Shown: positions 7,009 to 14,582 of the stretch, piece by piece
Layout: the number at the start of each line of letters is the position of its first letter
How positions within the stretch are numbered: position 1 is the first letter of the stretch
Assembly: GCA_946409855.1 (NCBI GenBank)
Contig: CAMJXZ010000040.1
Coordinates: 1-15,008 of the forward strand
Origin: an uncultured Clostridia bacterium
Lineage (GTDB): Bacteria > Bacillota > Clostridia > Christensenellales > Aristaeellaceae
Direction: 5' to 3'
Length of the DNA stretch: 15,008 bases
Notes under the pieces: generated by a model
The model's database searches: none
What the model was told of the DNA's origin: nothing
Seen by the model: only the letters and a program-made list of their open reading frames with translations
Position numbers and translations under genes: made by a program

Positions 7009-8988
7009 ATGGCTGACATTCATGAGCAAACCATCAACACCATCCGCATCCTGGCTGCCGATATGGTGCAGCAGGCCAACAGCGGCCATCCGGGCGCCCC
7101 GATGGGCATGGCCCCGCTGGCCTACGCCCTGTACGGGAACGCGCTGAGAATGAACCCCGCCGACCCGGACTGGGCGGACCGTGACCGTTTCATCCTGTCC
7201 TCCGGCCACGCCAGCGCCCTGCTTTATTCCCTGCTGCACCTGTACGGCTTCGGGCTGACGCTGGATGATCTCAAACAGTTCCGCCAGTGGGGCAGCAAGA
7301 CCCCGGGCCATCCCGAGCACGGGCTGACCGCCGGCGTGGAAGCGACCGCCGGCCCGCTGGGCCAGGGCGTCGCCAGCGCCGTGGGCTTCGCCATCGCCGA
7401 AACGATGCTGGCCGCCCACTTTAACCGCGAAGGCTTCCCCGTGGTCGATCACCGGACCTGGGCCGTCTGCGGCGACGGCTGCATGATGGAGGGCATCTCC
7501 TCCGAGGCGGCCTCCCTGGCGGGCACCCTGAAGCTTTCCAAGCTGACGCTGATCTATGACGACAACGAGATCTCCATCGAGGGCAATACGGACATCGCCT
7601 TCCGGGAAGACGTCCCCGCCCGCTTCGCCGCCTACGGCTGGAACGTGATCCGGGTGAAGGACGGCAACGACTGGGCGCAGGTGCTGGAAGCGCTGGAAGC
7701 CTCCAAGGCCTCCGACCGGCCGACGCTGGTCGTCTGCCCCACCACCATCGGCTTTGGCGCGGGCGAAAAGGAAGGTACCCCCGGCGTCCACGGGGAGCCG
7801 CTGGGCGCGGACATCCTGCTGGCCACCGCCCGCCGGCTGGGCATGCCGGACGAGCCCTTTACCGTTTCCGACGCCGTGTATGAAAACTGCCGCAAGGCGG
7901 GCGAAAAGGGCGCCGAAAAGGAAAAGGCCTGGCAGACCATGTTCGAAGCGTACCGCAAGGCGTATCCCGAACTGGCCGAGGAATGGGACCAGTGGTTCTC
8001 CGGCGAGATCAGCGACGACGTCGCCCTGAACGACAGCCTGTGGGCCTTTGAGGGCAAGATGGCCACCCGCGCCACCTCCGGCGAAATGATCAACCGCCTG
8101 GCGGCGCTGCTGCCCAACCTGGTCGGCGGCTCGGCCGACCTGGCGCCCTCCAACAAGACGAACATCAAAAAAGGCGGCGACTACAGCGCCGAAAACCGCG
8201 CCGGCCGGAACCTGCATTTCGGCGTCCGCGAGCACGCGATGGCGGCCATCTGCAACGGCATCGCCCTGCACGGCGGCCTCCGTGTTTTCTGCGGCACGTT
8301 CTTCGTGTTCAGCGATTACATGAAGCACGCCATGCGCCTGAGCGCCATCATGAAGCTGCCGGTCACCTATGTGCTGACGCATGACTCCATCGGCGTCGGG
8401 GAAGACGGCATGACCCACGAGCCCATCGAGCAGCTGACGGGCCTGCGCGCCACGCCCGACCTGCTGGTCTTCCGTCCCGCCGACGGAAAGGAGACCGCGG
8501 CCGGCTGGCTGACAGCCCTGACCTACGGCCTGCCCACGGCCCTGATCCTGAGCCGGCAGGGCCTGCCCCAGTATGAAAACAGCGGCAGCGGCGCCATGAA
8601 GGGCGGCTATATCCTCAAAGACAGCCAGAAGGCCACCCCGGACGTGATCCTGATGGCCTCCGGCAGCGAAGTGGAACAGGCGCTGAAGGCCGGCGAACTG
8701 CTGGCGGCGCAGGGAGTGGACGCCCGCGTCGTTTCCATGCCCTGCATGGAGCTGTTTGAACGGCAGAGCCCCGAATACCGCGAGCAGGTGCTGCCCGCCG
8801 CGGTCCGCGCCAGGGTTTCCGTGGAAGCCGGCGCCACCATGCCCTGGTACAAGTACGTCGGGCTGGACGGCGAAGCCATCGGCATCGACCATTACGGCGC
8901 TTCCGCGCCCGCCGGCAGGCTGTTCAAAGAGTTCGGCTTTACCGCGGAAAACGTCTGCGCCGCCGCGCTCCGGGTGCTGAAGAAATAA
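7009..8988 (+). CDS. tkt: Transketolase
   Basis: This full-length 659-residue thiamine diphosphate enzyme moves two-carbon ketol units between sugar phosphates, linking the non-oxidative pentose phosphate path to glycolysis. Visible catalytic and cofactor elements are SGHPGAPMG (H27), SSGHAS (H67), PGHPEH (H101), the TPP motif CGDGCMMEG with GDG at 155-157 and N186 in DDNEISIEG, and the activating glutamate E408 in GVREHAMAA. It has the fused single-chain form; many Clostridia instead carry split N- and C-terminal transketolase genes. AAAGGAGG (6991-6998) gives a near-perfect ribosome site before the ATG at 7009. It follows the phosphomutase by 54 bases with no terminator between, so it may share that operon. 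Pentose supply is the likely context. Confidence 0.97.
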   Translation: MADIHEQTINTIRILAADMVQQANSGHPGAPMGMAPLAYALYGNALRMNPADPDWADRDRFILSSGHASALLYSLLHLYGFGLTLDDLKQFRQWGSKTPGHPEHGLTAGVEATAGPLGQGVASAVGFAIAETMLAAHFNREGFPVVDHRTWAVCGDGCMMEGISSEAASLAGTLKLSKLTLIYDDNEISIEGNTDIAFREDVPARFAAYGWNVIRVKDGNDWAQVLEALEASKASDRPTLVVCPTTIGFGAGEKEGTPGVHGEPLGADILLATARRLGMPDEPFTVSDAVYENCRKAGEKGAEKEKAWQTMFEAYRKAYPELAEEWDQWFSGEISDDVALNDSLWAFEGKMATRATSGEMINRLAALLPNLVGGSADLAPSNKTNIKKGGDYSAENRAGRNLHFGVREHAMAAICNGIALHGGLRVFCGTFFVFSDYMKHAMRLSAIMKLPVTYVLTHDSIGVGEDGMTHEPIEQLTGLRATPDLLVFRPADGKETAAGWLTALTYGLPTALILSRQGLPQYENSGSGAMKGGYILKDSQKATPDVILMASGSEVEQALKAGELLAAQGVDARVVSMPCMELFERQSPEYREQVLPAAVRARVSVEAGATMPWYKYVGLDGEAIGIDHYGASAPAGRLFKEFGFTAENVCAAALRVLKK

Positions 8989-9002
8989 AAGGACGCTATT
9001 GA

Positions 9003-9052
9003 TCCCGTCCGTCCCGCCGGGGGCTGTCCGGCGCCCGTAGGGACGGACGGGA
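9003..9052 (+). other. Large hairpin between tkt and galM
   Basis: TCCCGTCCGTCCC (9003-9015) pairs perfectly over 13 bp with GGGACGGACGGGA (9040-9052). A nested stem GCCGG (9016-9020) / CCGGC (9028-9032) lies inside. No T-run follows, so it is not a standard intrinsic terminator. It may protect the tkt mRNA 3' end, mark an RNA processing site, or cause pausing or Rho-dependent ending. Confidence 0.75.
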
Positions 9053-9108
9053 ATAACCAGCCGCGGGCTGCCTGACGCGCGGTCCGGGCGCAGAAAGGAT
9101 GATATCAA

Positions 9109-10152
9109 GTGATTACCAGAAGGCCCTTTGGAAAGGATGAAAACGGCAGGGAGATGACCCTGTTCACCATGACCAACAAAAGCGGCGCGTCCGTTTCCGT
9201 GACGGACTTTGGCGGACACCTAGTCAGCATCCGCGTGCCGGACCGCGACGGGCAGCTGGGCGAGGTCAACCTGGGCTTTGACGAGCTGGCGCCGTACATG
9301 CAGGCCCACGGCAGCATGGGCGCCACCATCGGCCGCTACGCCAACCGCCTGGGCCACTGCCGTTTTTCCCTGAACGGCAAGGATTACGTGGTGACGGAGA
9401 ACGACCACGGCAACTGCCTGCACGGCGGGGAAAAGAATTTCCAGTTCAAATGGTTCAAGGCGGAAACCATGGAGGACGAAGGGGAGGACGCCGTTCTGCT
9501 GACCTACGTCAGCCATGACGGGGAGGAAGGCTTCCCCGGCACGGTCCGCGTACAGGTGACCTACGCCTTTGACGAAAAGAACACGCTGACCATCCGTTAC
9601 CTGGCCACTACGGACCAGGATACGGTGATCAACCTGACCAATCACGCCTACTTTAACCTCAAAGGCGCCGGCGACATCCTGGACGAGGAGGTCATCATCC
9701 ACGCCGACGAGGTCACCGAAACGGACGACCTGCTGATCCCCACCGGGAACTTCACCGACGTGACCGGCACCGCGCTGGATCTGCGGGAGGGCGGCACGGT
9801 GCGCGCCGCGCTGGCCCGCAGGGCCGAGTGCCATCCCATCGACAACGCCAACGGGTTTGACGTCAACTACTGCGTGCCCGGGGAAGGCGTCCGGGAAATG
9901 GCCGTGGTCACCGACAAGGAGACCGGCCGCCGCATGCGGGTGTACAGCGATCAGCCGGGCATTCAGTTCTATTCCGGCCAGGGCCTGCACCATGTGGGGC
10001 ATCAGGGCGCGGCCTACGGCCCCTACGCCGGGCTGGCGCTGGAAACGCAGCACTACGCGGACAGCCCCAACCACCCCAACTTTCCCTCCACCCTCCTGCC
10101 CGCGGGGGAGAGCTTCCGCTCCGTGACCCGGTATGCGTTTGAAACCATTTGA
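9109..10152 (+). CDS. galM: Aldose 1-epimerase (mutarotase)
   Basis: This 347-residue enzyme interconverts the alpha and beta anomers of free sugars such as glucose and galactose. Catalytic residues are visible: H105 in NCLHGGEKNF, H179 in LTNHAYFNLKG and E312 in ALETQHYADSPNHPNFPS. The length fits the GalM family and there is no signal peptide, so it should be cytoplasmic. The start is GTG at 9109, with AAAGGA (9094-9099) 9 bases upstream; no in-frame ATG precedes the conserved region. It lies 120 bases after tkt, with a large hairpin between them, and ends just before a strong terminator. No galK, galT or galE is in the window, so it may serve general hexose or pentose use rather than a dedicated galactose operon. 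Confidence 0.95.
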   Translation: MITRRPFGKDENGREMTLFTMTNKSGASVSVTDFGGHLVSIRVPDRDGQLGEVNLGFDELAPYMQAHGSMGATIGRYANRLGHCRFSLNGKDYVVTENDHGNCLHGGEKNFQFKWFKAETMEDEGEDAVLLTYVSHDGEEGFPGTVRVQVTYAFDEKNTLTIRYLATTDQDTVINLTNHAYFNLKGAGDILDEEVIIHADEVTETDDLLIPTGNFTDVTGTALDLREGGTVRAALARRAECHPIDNANGFDVNYCVPGEGVREMAVVTDKETGRRMRVYSDQPGIQFYSGQGLHHVGHQGAAYGPYAGLALETQHYADSPNHPNFPSTLLPAGESFRSVTRYAFETI

Positions 10153-10167
10153 GACAGCTGAGATCTG

Positions 10168-10195
10168 ACAGGCGGGGAGATCCCCGCCTGTTTTT
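10168..10195 (+). terminator. Intrinsic terminator after galM
   Basis: ACAGGCGGGG (10168-10177) pairs perfectly with CCCCGCCTGT (10182-10191) around a 4-base loop, followed by TTTTT (10191-10195). This is a strong terminator. It leaves only about 20 bases before the dUTPase start, so that gene has no room for a full promoter downstream of it. Confidence 0.93.
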
Positions 10196-10216
10196 AAAAA
10201 AGAGAGGGAACGCGAA

Positions 10217-10747
10217 ATGATCGGTGACCTGCCCCGGATTGCCCGGTTTGAGAAGGTATCCATATCCCGGTTCCGCCAGGACGTTTCCAGGTGGATGCCC
10301 TGGGTTTCACAGGAAGAGGCGGACGCCGCCTATGAGCGGATCGTCCTGCCGGCCCGGGCGACCGCGGGCTCCAGCGGGTACGACATCCGCACCCCGTTTT
10401 CCTTTGAGCTCCGGGCGGGGGAGGATATTACCGTACCCACCGGCCTGCGCTGCCGGATGGCGGAGGGCTGGTGCCTGCTGCTGATGCCCCGCTCGGGGCT
10501 GGGCTTCCGGCTGTATACCCGGCTGGCCAACACCCTGGGGAACATCGACAGCGATTATTATTCCGCCGATAACGAAGGCCACATCGCCGTCAAGTTCCGC
10601 CTGGAGCTGAAGGAAGAGGAAGGCGCGCCCCATCCCTTCGCGGCGGGCGCCGCCGTCTGCCAGGGCGTTTTCCTGCCGTTCGGCATTACGGAGGACGACC
10701 GGGCGGACGCCGGCCGGTCCGGCGGCTTCGGCTCGACCGGGCAGTAA
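10217..10747 (+). CDS. dut: dUTP diphosphatase (trimeric dUTPase family)
   Basis: This 176-residue enzyme hydrolyses dUTP to dUMP and pyrophosphate, keeping uracil out of DNA and supplying dTMP synthesis. The five family motifs are visible in order: GSSGYDI (51-57), PRSGL (91-95), GNIDSDYY (108-115) with the catalytic aspartate, a hydrophobic motif 4 near 144-155, and the phosphate-binding C-terminal arm RSGGFGSTG (167-175). It is longer than the common form of about 145 residues because of an N-terminal extension of about 40 residues. dCTP deaminase is a related alternative, but the glycine-rich C-terminal arm favours dUTPase. The ribosome site AGAGAGGGA lies just before the ATG. With a terminator directly upstream, it depends on read-through or on a promoter inside galM that I could not identify. 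Confidence 0.88.
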   Translation: MIGDLPRIARFEKVSISRFRQDVSRWMPWVSQEEADAAYERIVLPARATAGSSGYDIRTPFSFELRAGEDITVPTGLRCRMAEGWCLLLMPRSGLGFRLYTRLANTLGNIDSDYYSADNEGHIAVKFRLELKEEEGAPHPFAAGAAVCQGVFLPFGITEDDRADAGRSGGFGSTGQ

Positions 10748-10760
10748 AGGGGGGAGTCGG

Positions 10761-10931
10761 ATGGAACAGAAGACAAAGCCCCGCCGCCCCATGGACCCGA
10801 TGGACCGGGACCGGCAGGCGCAGGCCTTCAGCGACGGCGCCGGCGGGGAGGAGGACGGCCAGCGGACGCCCGCCCGGGAAACCTACCGGGACGGCAGCCT
10901 GATCAGCGAGTGCTGGCACCTGCCGGAATGA
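10761..10931 (+). CDS. Small charged protein, function unknown
   Basis: This is a 56-residue ORF starting 13 bases after dut. AGGGGGGAG lies just upstream of the ATG at 10761. The protein is rich in Arg, Asp, Glu, Pro and Gly, begins MEQKTKPRRPMDPMDRDRQA and ends ISECWHLPE. It has no membrane segment or signal peptide and looks largely disordered. Third codon positions are mostly G or C, like the neighbouring genes, and a terminator follows 33 bases after the stop; both support it being real. I do not recognise a family. It could be a dut-linked accessory protein or a lineage-specific small protein. Confidence 0.6.
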   Translation: MEQKTKPRRPMDPMDRDRQAQAFSDGAGGEEDGQRTPARETYRDGSLISECWHLPE

Positions 10932-10964
10932 ACCATGACGGATCCTGAGAGATCGTTTGAACCG

Positions 10965-11003
10965 GCCGCGGCGCGGGGATTTCTTCCTGCCCGCGGCTTT
11001 TTT
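10965..11003 (+). terminator. Intrinsic terminator after the dut pair
   Basis: GCCGCGG (10965-10971) pairs with CCGCGGC (10991-10997), followed by TTTTTT (10998-11003). An alternative stem CGCGGG (10972-10977) / CCCGCG (10990-10995) is also possible. It separates the dut pair from the kinase gene. Confidence 0.85.
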
Positions 11004-11006
11004 CCG

Positions 11007-11035
11007 TTGCCAACGCGGCCCCGGTGTGATATGAT
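11007..11035 (+). promoter_or_regulatory. Sigma-A promoter of the kinase gene (extended -10)
   Basis: TTGCCA (11007-11012) and TATGAT (11030-11035) are separated by 17 bases, and TG at 11027-11028 gives an extended -10. Transcription should start near 11042, leaving a leader of about 87 bases before the ATG at 11129. Confidence 0.82.
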
Positions 11036-11059
11036 GGAAAAGGTTTGTGGGACAGAATA

Positions 11060-11073
11060 CCGCCCGCGGGCGG
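11060..11073. repeat. Perfect 14-bp GC palindrome in kinase leader
   Basis: CCGCCCG (11060-11066) is followed directly by its inverted copy CGGGCGG (11067-11073). It would lie about 18-31 bases into the predicted transcript. It could be a protein operator or a compact RNA hairpin with a CGCG tetraloop. No second copy was seen in the window. Confidence 0.5.
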
Positions 11074-11128
11074 GTGACGGTGAAAAATCGGCAATGGACT
11101 GCCTGCCTTTTTGCAGAGGGTGTGAAAC

Positions 11129-14100
11129 ATGATACGTCTTCCGGAGAGCTGGTCGGACTGGGTACTGACCGAAACCATCGGGGAAGGGGCGTTCGCCACG
11201 GTCTACGAGGCCGAGCGGAAGGACGACCCTTCCGTTCGCGCGGCCATCAAGGTCATCGCCATTCCCCAGGACGCCTCCGAGGTTCAGGAGCTGACTTCCC
11301 AGGGCTTCGACGCGGAGCAGGCCAGGAACTACTTCAGCCAGACCGTGGACGAGTTCATCCGGGAAGTCAAAATCATGGAGCTCTTCAAGGGCACCCAGAA
11401 CATCGTCAGCATCGAGGATTACAAGGTAGAGCCCAAGGAAGACGGCATCGGCAGCTATATCTTCATCCGCATGGAGCTGCTGACCTCGCTGGACCATTAT
11501 CTGGCGGACAAGGAGCTGACGGAAGAGGAAGTCGCCCAGATCGGCATCGACGTGTGCAGCGCCCTGAGCCTGTGCATGAGCCAGAACCTGGTCCACCGGG
11601 ACATCAAGCCCGAGAACATCTTCGTCAACGACCGGATCGGCCCCCACGTCTTTTATAAGCTGGGGGATTTCGGCATTGCCCGCACGATGGAGCAGCGCAC
11701 CGCCGGGATGAGCGCCAAGGGCACGCCCAATTACATCGCCCCGGAAACGGCGCTGGGCAGGCCTTACGACACCCGGGCGGATCTTTATTCCCTGGGCCTG
11801 ACGATGTACCGGCTTCTGAACAACAACCGCCTGCCCTTCTTCCCCCAGACGTCCCTGTACGCCCCCGCCGCCAAGCGGGAGGCGATCATGCGGCGGATGG
11901 CGGGGGAGCAGCTGGAACCGCCGGTGAACGCATCCCCGGAAATGGCCAAAGTGATCCTCAAAGCCTGCAGCTACCAGCCGGAAGACCGGTACCAGACCGC
12001 CGATGAAATGAAGCGGGCGCTGGAAGCCCTGCTCCCCGGCGCCGCCCCGTCCGCGCCGGCGCGGACGCCGCCCGACGCCCCCGAAAAGCCGGCCGCGCCG
12101 GAACCGACGGAAAAAAAGAAACCCGCGCGGCGCCTTGCGCTCCTTTGGGCGCTGGCCGCGCTGGTGCTGCTGGCCGGCATCTGGGGGATCACCCGGTATC
12201 TTCAGGACGGCGGGACCCGTCTGCCCATTCCGACGCTTGGGATTACGCCGGAACCGACGGCGGCCCCCACGCCGACGCCCACGCCTGCCCCGACACCGGC
12301 GCCCACTTTGGAGCCGACGGAGACCCCCGTTCCCACCCCGGAGCCGACGCCTGTGCCGACGGAGACGGCGGTGCCGACGGCTGTACCGACCCCGACCCCG
12401 ACACCCATGCCAACGCCTGCGCCTACCGCTACACCTGCGCCGATCACATCATGGGGAAAACCGACTGAAAATAACATCCCCGTTCGGAATGACGCCAACG
12501 GCAATTCGGAAATCGTCGCGGTGATTTCTTCGGATGTGCCGGTATGGGTCTACCGGCAGGAGGAGGACGGACAGGGCAGAATCTGGTGCCTGATCCGGAT
12601 GGAGAACGGGAAAAACGGTTATATCCGCCGGGATCAGATCCGCCCGCTGCGGGCGGGTGAACCCATACCGACAGCCACTCCTTCGCCTACGCCTGTGCCG
12701 ACCCGGACGCCTGCGCCTACCCCGGTGCCGACATCCACGCCCACGGCTGTCCCGACGCCTACACCCACGCCCGTACCCACAACTGCGCCTACCGCTGCGC
12801 CGACGCCTACCCCGGTGCCGACGCCCGCGCCTACTGCCGTCCCCACGCCGTCCCCGACGCCTGTACCGACGCCTGCGCCTACCGCCACGCCTGCGCCGAT
12901 CACATCCTGGGGGAAGCTGACGGAAAGAAATATTCCTGTCCGGAATGACGCCAGCGGCAATTCGGAAATCATCGCGGTGATTTCTTCGGATGCGCCTGTA
13001 TGGGTCTACCGGCAGGAGGAGGACGGAGAAGGAGCAATCTGGTGTCTGATCCGGATGGAGAACGGGAAAAACGGCTATATCCGCCGGGATCAGATTCGCC
13101 CGCTGCGGGCGGACGAACCCATACCGACAGCCACTCCTTCGCCTACGCCTGTGCCGACCCGGACGCCTTCGCCTACCCCGGCGCCGACATCCGCGCCCAC
13201 GGCTGTTCCGACGCCGACACCTACGCCCGTACCGACGCCTGCGCCTACCGCTGTGCCGACGCCTACCCCGGTGCCGACGCCCGCGCCTACTGCCATTCCC
13301 ACACCGTCCCCGACGCCCGTGCCGACGCCTGCGCCTACCGCCACGCCTGCGCCGATCACATCCTGGGGGAAGCTGACGGAAATAAATATCCCTGTCCGGA
13401 ATGACGCCAACAGCAATTCGGAAATCATCGCGGTGATTTCTTCGGATGCGCCGGTATGGGTCTACCGGCAGGAAGAAGACGGGCAGGGCGGTGTCTGGTG
13501 TCTGATCCGGATGGAGAACGGGAAAAACGGTTATATCCGCCGCTCGCAGATTCGACCTCTCCGGGAAGACGAACCTGTACCTACGCCGGTTCCCTCGCCT
13601 TCGCCGACTGCGTCCCCAACGGTTAGGCCGACCGCTGTCCCGACTCCTGTACCCACCCCGACGTTTACACGGAAGCCAACACCTGCTGCAACACCCGTTC
13701 CAACGCCAACGCCGACCGTAACGCCGACAGCTTCTCCCACGCCAGGGCCAACGGCTTCAGCGACACCAACGCCTTCCCCAACGGTCACTCCAACGCGTAA
13801 GCCTGCGCCAACATCGACTCCGATTCAAACGCCGGAACCGGTTCCTGCTTCTGTGCCCGCTGCAGCGGAATCCGCGGAGGCTCCTGTACGTTATTCTCCT
13901 GTACTGAAGGCCGGTGACCGCGTTTGCTTTGGCCGTTATTATCAGAAGACTGCCGCAGGTTCAATTTATAAAAAACAGGACATTGAATGGCAGGTGCTGG
14001 ATGTTCAGGGAAATCAGGCGCTTCTTCTGGCAAGTTCCGGGCTGGAGACATTGCCTTATCATACGCAAAATGTCAAATGTACATGGAGCGGCAGTTCTCT

Positions 14101-14521
14101 CCGTCAGTGGCTGAATGACGATTTTGTGGATGACGCATTTTCCGCCGATGAACTGTGCGCCATTCTGAAAAAGCGTGTGGAAAACAGCGACGAACAGGGC
14201 AATCCGGAATGGGCTGTCGACGGAGGAAATGATACGGAGGATCTGGTTTTCCTGCTGAGTTACCGTGAGGCATCAGCTTATTTTCCGGATGATGCATCGC
14301 GCCTTTGTTCCCCTACGGGTTATGCAGAATTCCAAGGGGCGAAACGTCTTGACGACGGTTATTGTACCTGGTGGCTTCGCTCGCCGGGTCTGGATCAGGG
14401 ACGTGCTGCCTGTGTCGTGCGCGGACGGATTCTTTCCATGCGGGCTACCACTGGCGACGTATGTGTACGTCCTGCCATTTGGGTGGATATGACCGTTTGG
14501 CCTTTTGTGCCGGAACAATAA
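11129..14521 (+). CDS. Membrane Ser/Thr kinase with SH3 repeats and DUF6273
   Basis: This 1130-residue Hanks-type kinase should phosphorylate Ser/Thr on cytoplasmic proteins in response to an outer signal. The kinase domain (about 12-303) is complete: G-loop GEGAFATV (18-25), K41, helix-C glutamate near 79-84, HRDIKPEN (156-163), DFG (180-182) and APE (204-206). A Pro/Ala linker and Lys/Arg cluster precede a single membrane segment (about 337-354). The outer part has three SH3-type domains starting at 439, 591 and 743, joined by Pro-Thr stalks. A long PT stalk (about 815-922) then leads to a C-terminal DUF6273 domain (about 924-1130) with WWLRSP (1081-1086) and VRPAIWVD (1113-1120). The plan resembles PrkC/PknB, with SH3/DUF6273 replacing PASTA. 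The start at 11129 has AGAGGG 8 bases upstream. No partner phosphatase is in view. Ligand and targets are unknown. Confidence 0.92.
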   Translation: MIRLPESWSDWVLTETIGEGAFATVYEAERKDDPSVRAAIKVIAIPQDASEVQELTSQGFDAEQARNYFSQTVDEFIREVKIMELFKGTQNIVSIEDYKVEPKEDGIGSYIFIRMELLTSLDHYLADKELTEEEVAQIGIDVCSALSLCMSQNLVHRDIKPENIFVNDRIGPHVFYKLGDFGIARTMEQRTAGMSAKGTPNYIAPETALGRPYDTRADLYSLGLTMYRLLNNNRLPFFPQTSLYAPAAKREAIMRRMAGEQLEPPVNASPEMAKVILKACSYQPEDRYQTADEMKRALEALLPGAAPSAPARTPPDAPEKPAAPEPTEKKKPARRLALLWALAALVLLAGIWGITRYLQDGGTRLPIPTLGITPEPTAAPTPTPTPAPTPAPTLEPTETPVPTPEPTPVPTETAVPTAVPTPTPTPMPTPAPTATPAPITSWGKPTENNIPVRNDANGNSEIVAVISSDVPVWVYRQEEDGQGRIWCLIRMENGKNGYIRRDQIRPLRAGEPIPTATPSPTPVPTRTPAPTPVPTSTPTAVPTPTPTPVPTTAPTAAPTPTPVPTPAPTAVPTPSPTPVPTPAPTATPAPITSWGKLTERNIPVRNDASGNSEIIAVISSDAPVWVYRQEEDGEGAIWCLIRMENGKNGYIRRDQIRPLRADEPIPTATPSPTPVPTRTPSPTPAPTSAPTAVPTPTPTPVPTPAPTAVPTPTPVPTPAPTAIPTPSPTPVPTPAPTATPAPITSWGKLTEINIPVRNDANSNSEIIAVISSDAPVWVYRQEEDGQGGVWCLIRMENGKNGYIRRSQIRPLREDEPVPTPVPSPSPTASPTVRPTAVPTPVPTPTFTRKPTPAATPVPTPTPTVTPTASPTPGPTASATPTPSPTVTPTRKPAPTSTPIQTPEPVPASVPAAAESAEAPVRYSPVLKAGDRVCFGRYYQKTAAGSIYKKQDIEWQVLDVQGNQALLLASSGLETLPYHTQNVKCTWSGSSLRQWLNDDFVDDAFSADELCAILKKRVENSDEQGNPEWAVDGGNDTEDLVFLLSYREASAYFPDDASRLCSPTGYAEFQGAKRLDDGYCTWWLRSPGLDQGRAACVVRGRILSMRATTGDVCVRPAIWVDMTVWPFVPEQ
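12443..13354 (+). repeat. Two tandem 456-bp units (SH3 plus Pro-Thr stalk)
   Basis: Unit 1 (12443-12898) and unit 2 (12899-13354) each encode 152 residues: an SH3 domain and a Pro-Thr stalk. By hand count they differ at only 14 of 152 residues. A third SH3 copy begins at 13355, again exactly 456 bases on, but its stalk is unrelated in order. The period is a multiple of three, so unit gain or loss keeps the frame. The stalks themselves are made of short degenerate CCNACG-type repeats. Confidence 0.9.
13355..13573 (+). repeat. Third SH3 copy of the tandem array
   Basis: This copy shares the opening ITSWGKLTE with unit 2 and the core IRMENGKNGYIRR with both earlier copies, then ends in SQIRPLREDEP. 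Long identical DNA runs are shared with copies 1 and 2, for example GGAGAACGGGAAAAACGG. It lacks the matching stalk, so it marks the right edge of the duplication. Confidence 0.85.
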
Positions 14522-14582
14522 TCATCCATTGGTTATTCTGAGATGGTTGGATTCCGGAGATAAATAAGTAAAACCCCTTTCA

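Noticed and set aside
5422..9219. A very long open frame (1265 codons) on the minus strand across the phosphomutase and transketolase genes
   Set aside because: It is antisense to two well-identified genes. Long antisense frames are expected at high GC, and its translation is low-complexity Gly/Gln/Arg/Val with no family motif.
12202..13788. Several minus-strand frames made of Gly-Val repeats
   Set aside because: They are the antisense reading of the Pro-Thr codons in the kinase stalks; the repeat nature explains the open frames.
12240..13860. Regularly spaced short repeats that resemble a CRISPR array
   Set aside because: The repeats are degenerate Pro-Thr codons with no constant repeat-spacer pattern, lie in frame inside a gene, and no cas genes are nearby.
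14369..14521. Possible variable region of a diversity-generating retroelement at the DUF6273 C-terminus
   Set aside because: The WWLRSP and VRPAIW motifs recall C-type-lectin-like targets, but there is no AAC/AAT-rich stretch, no template repeat and no reverse transcriptase in the window.
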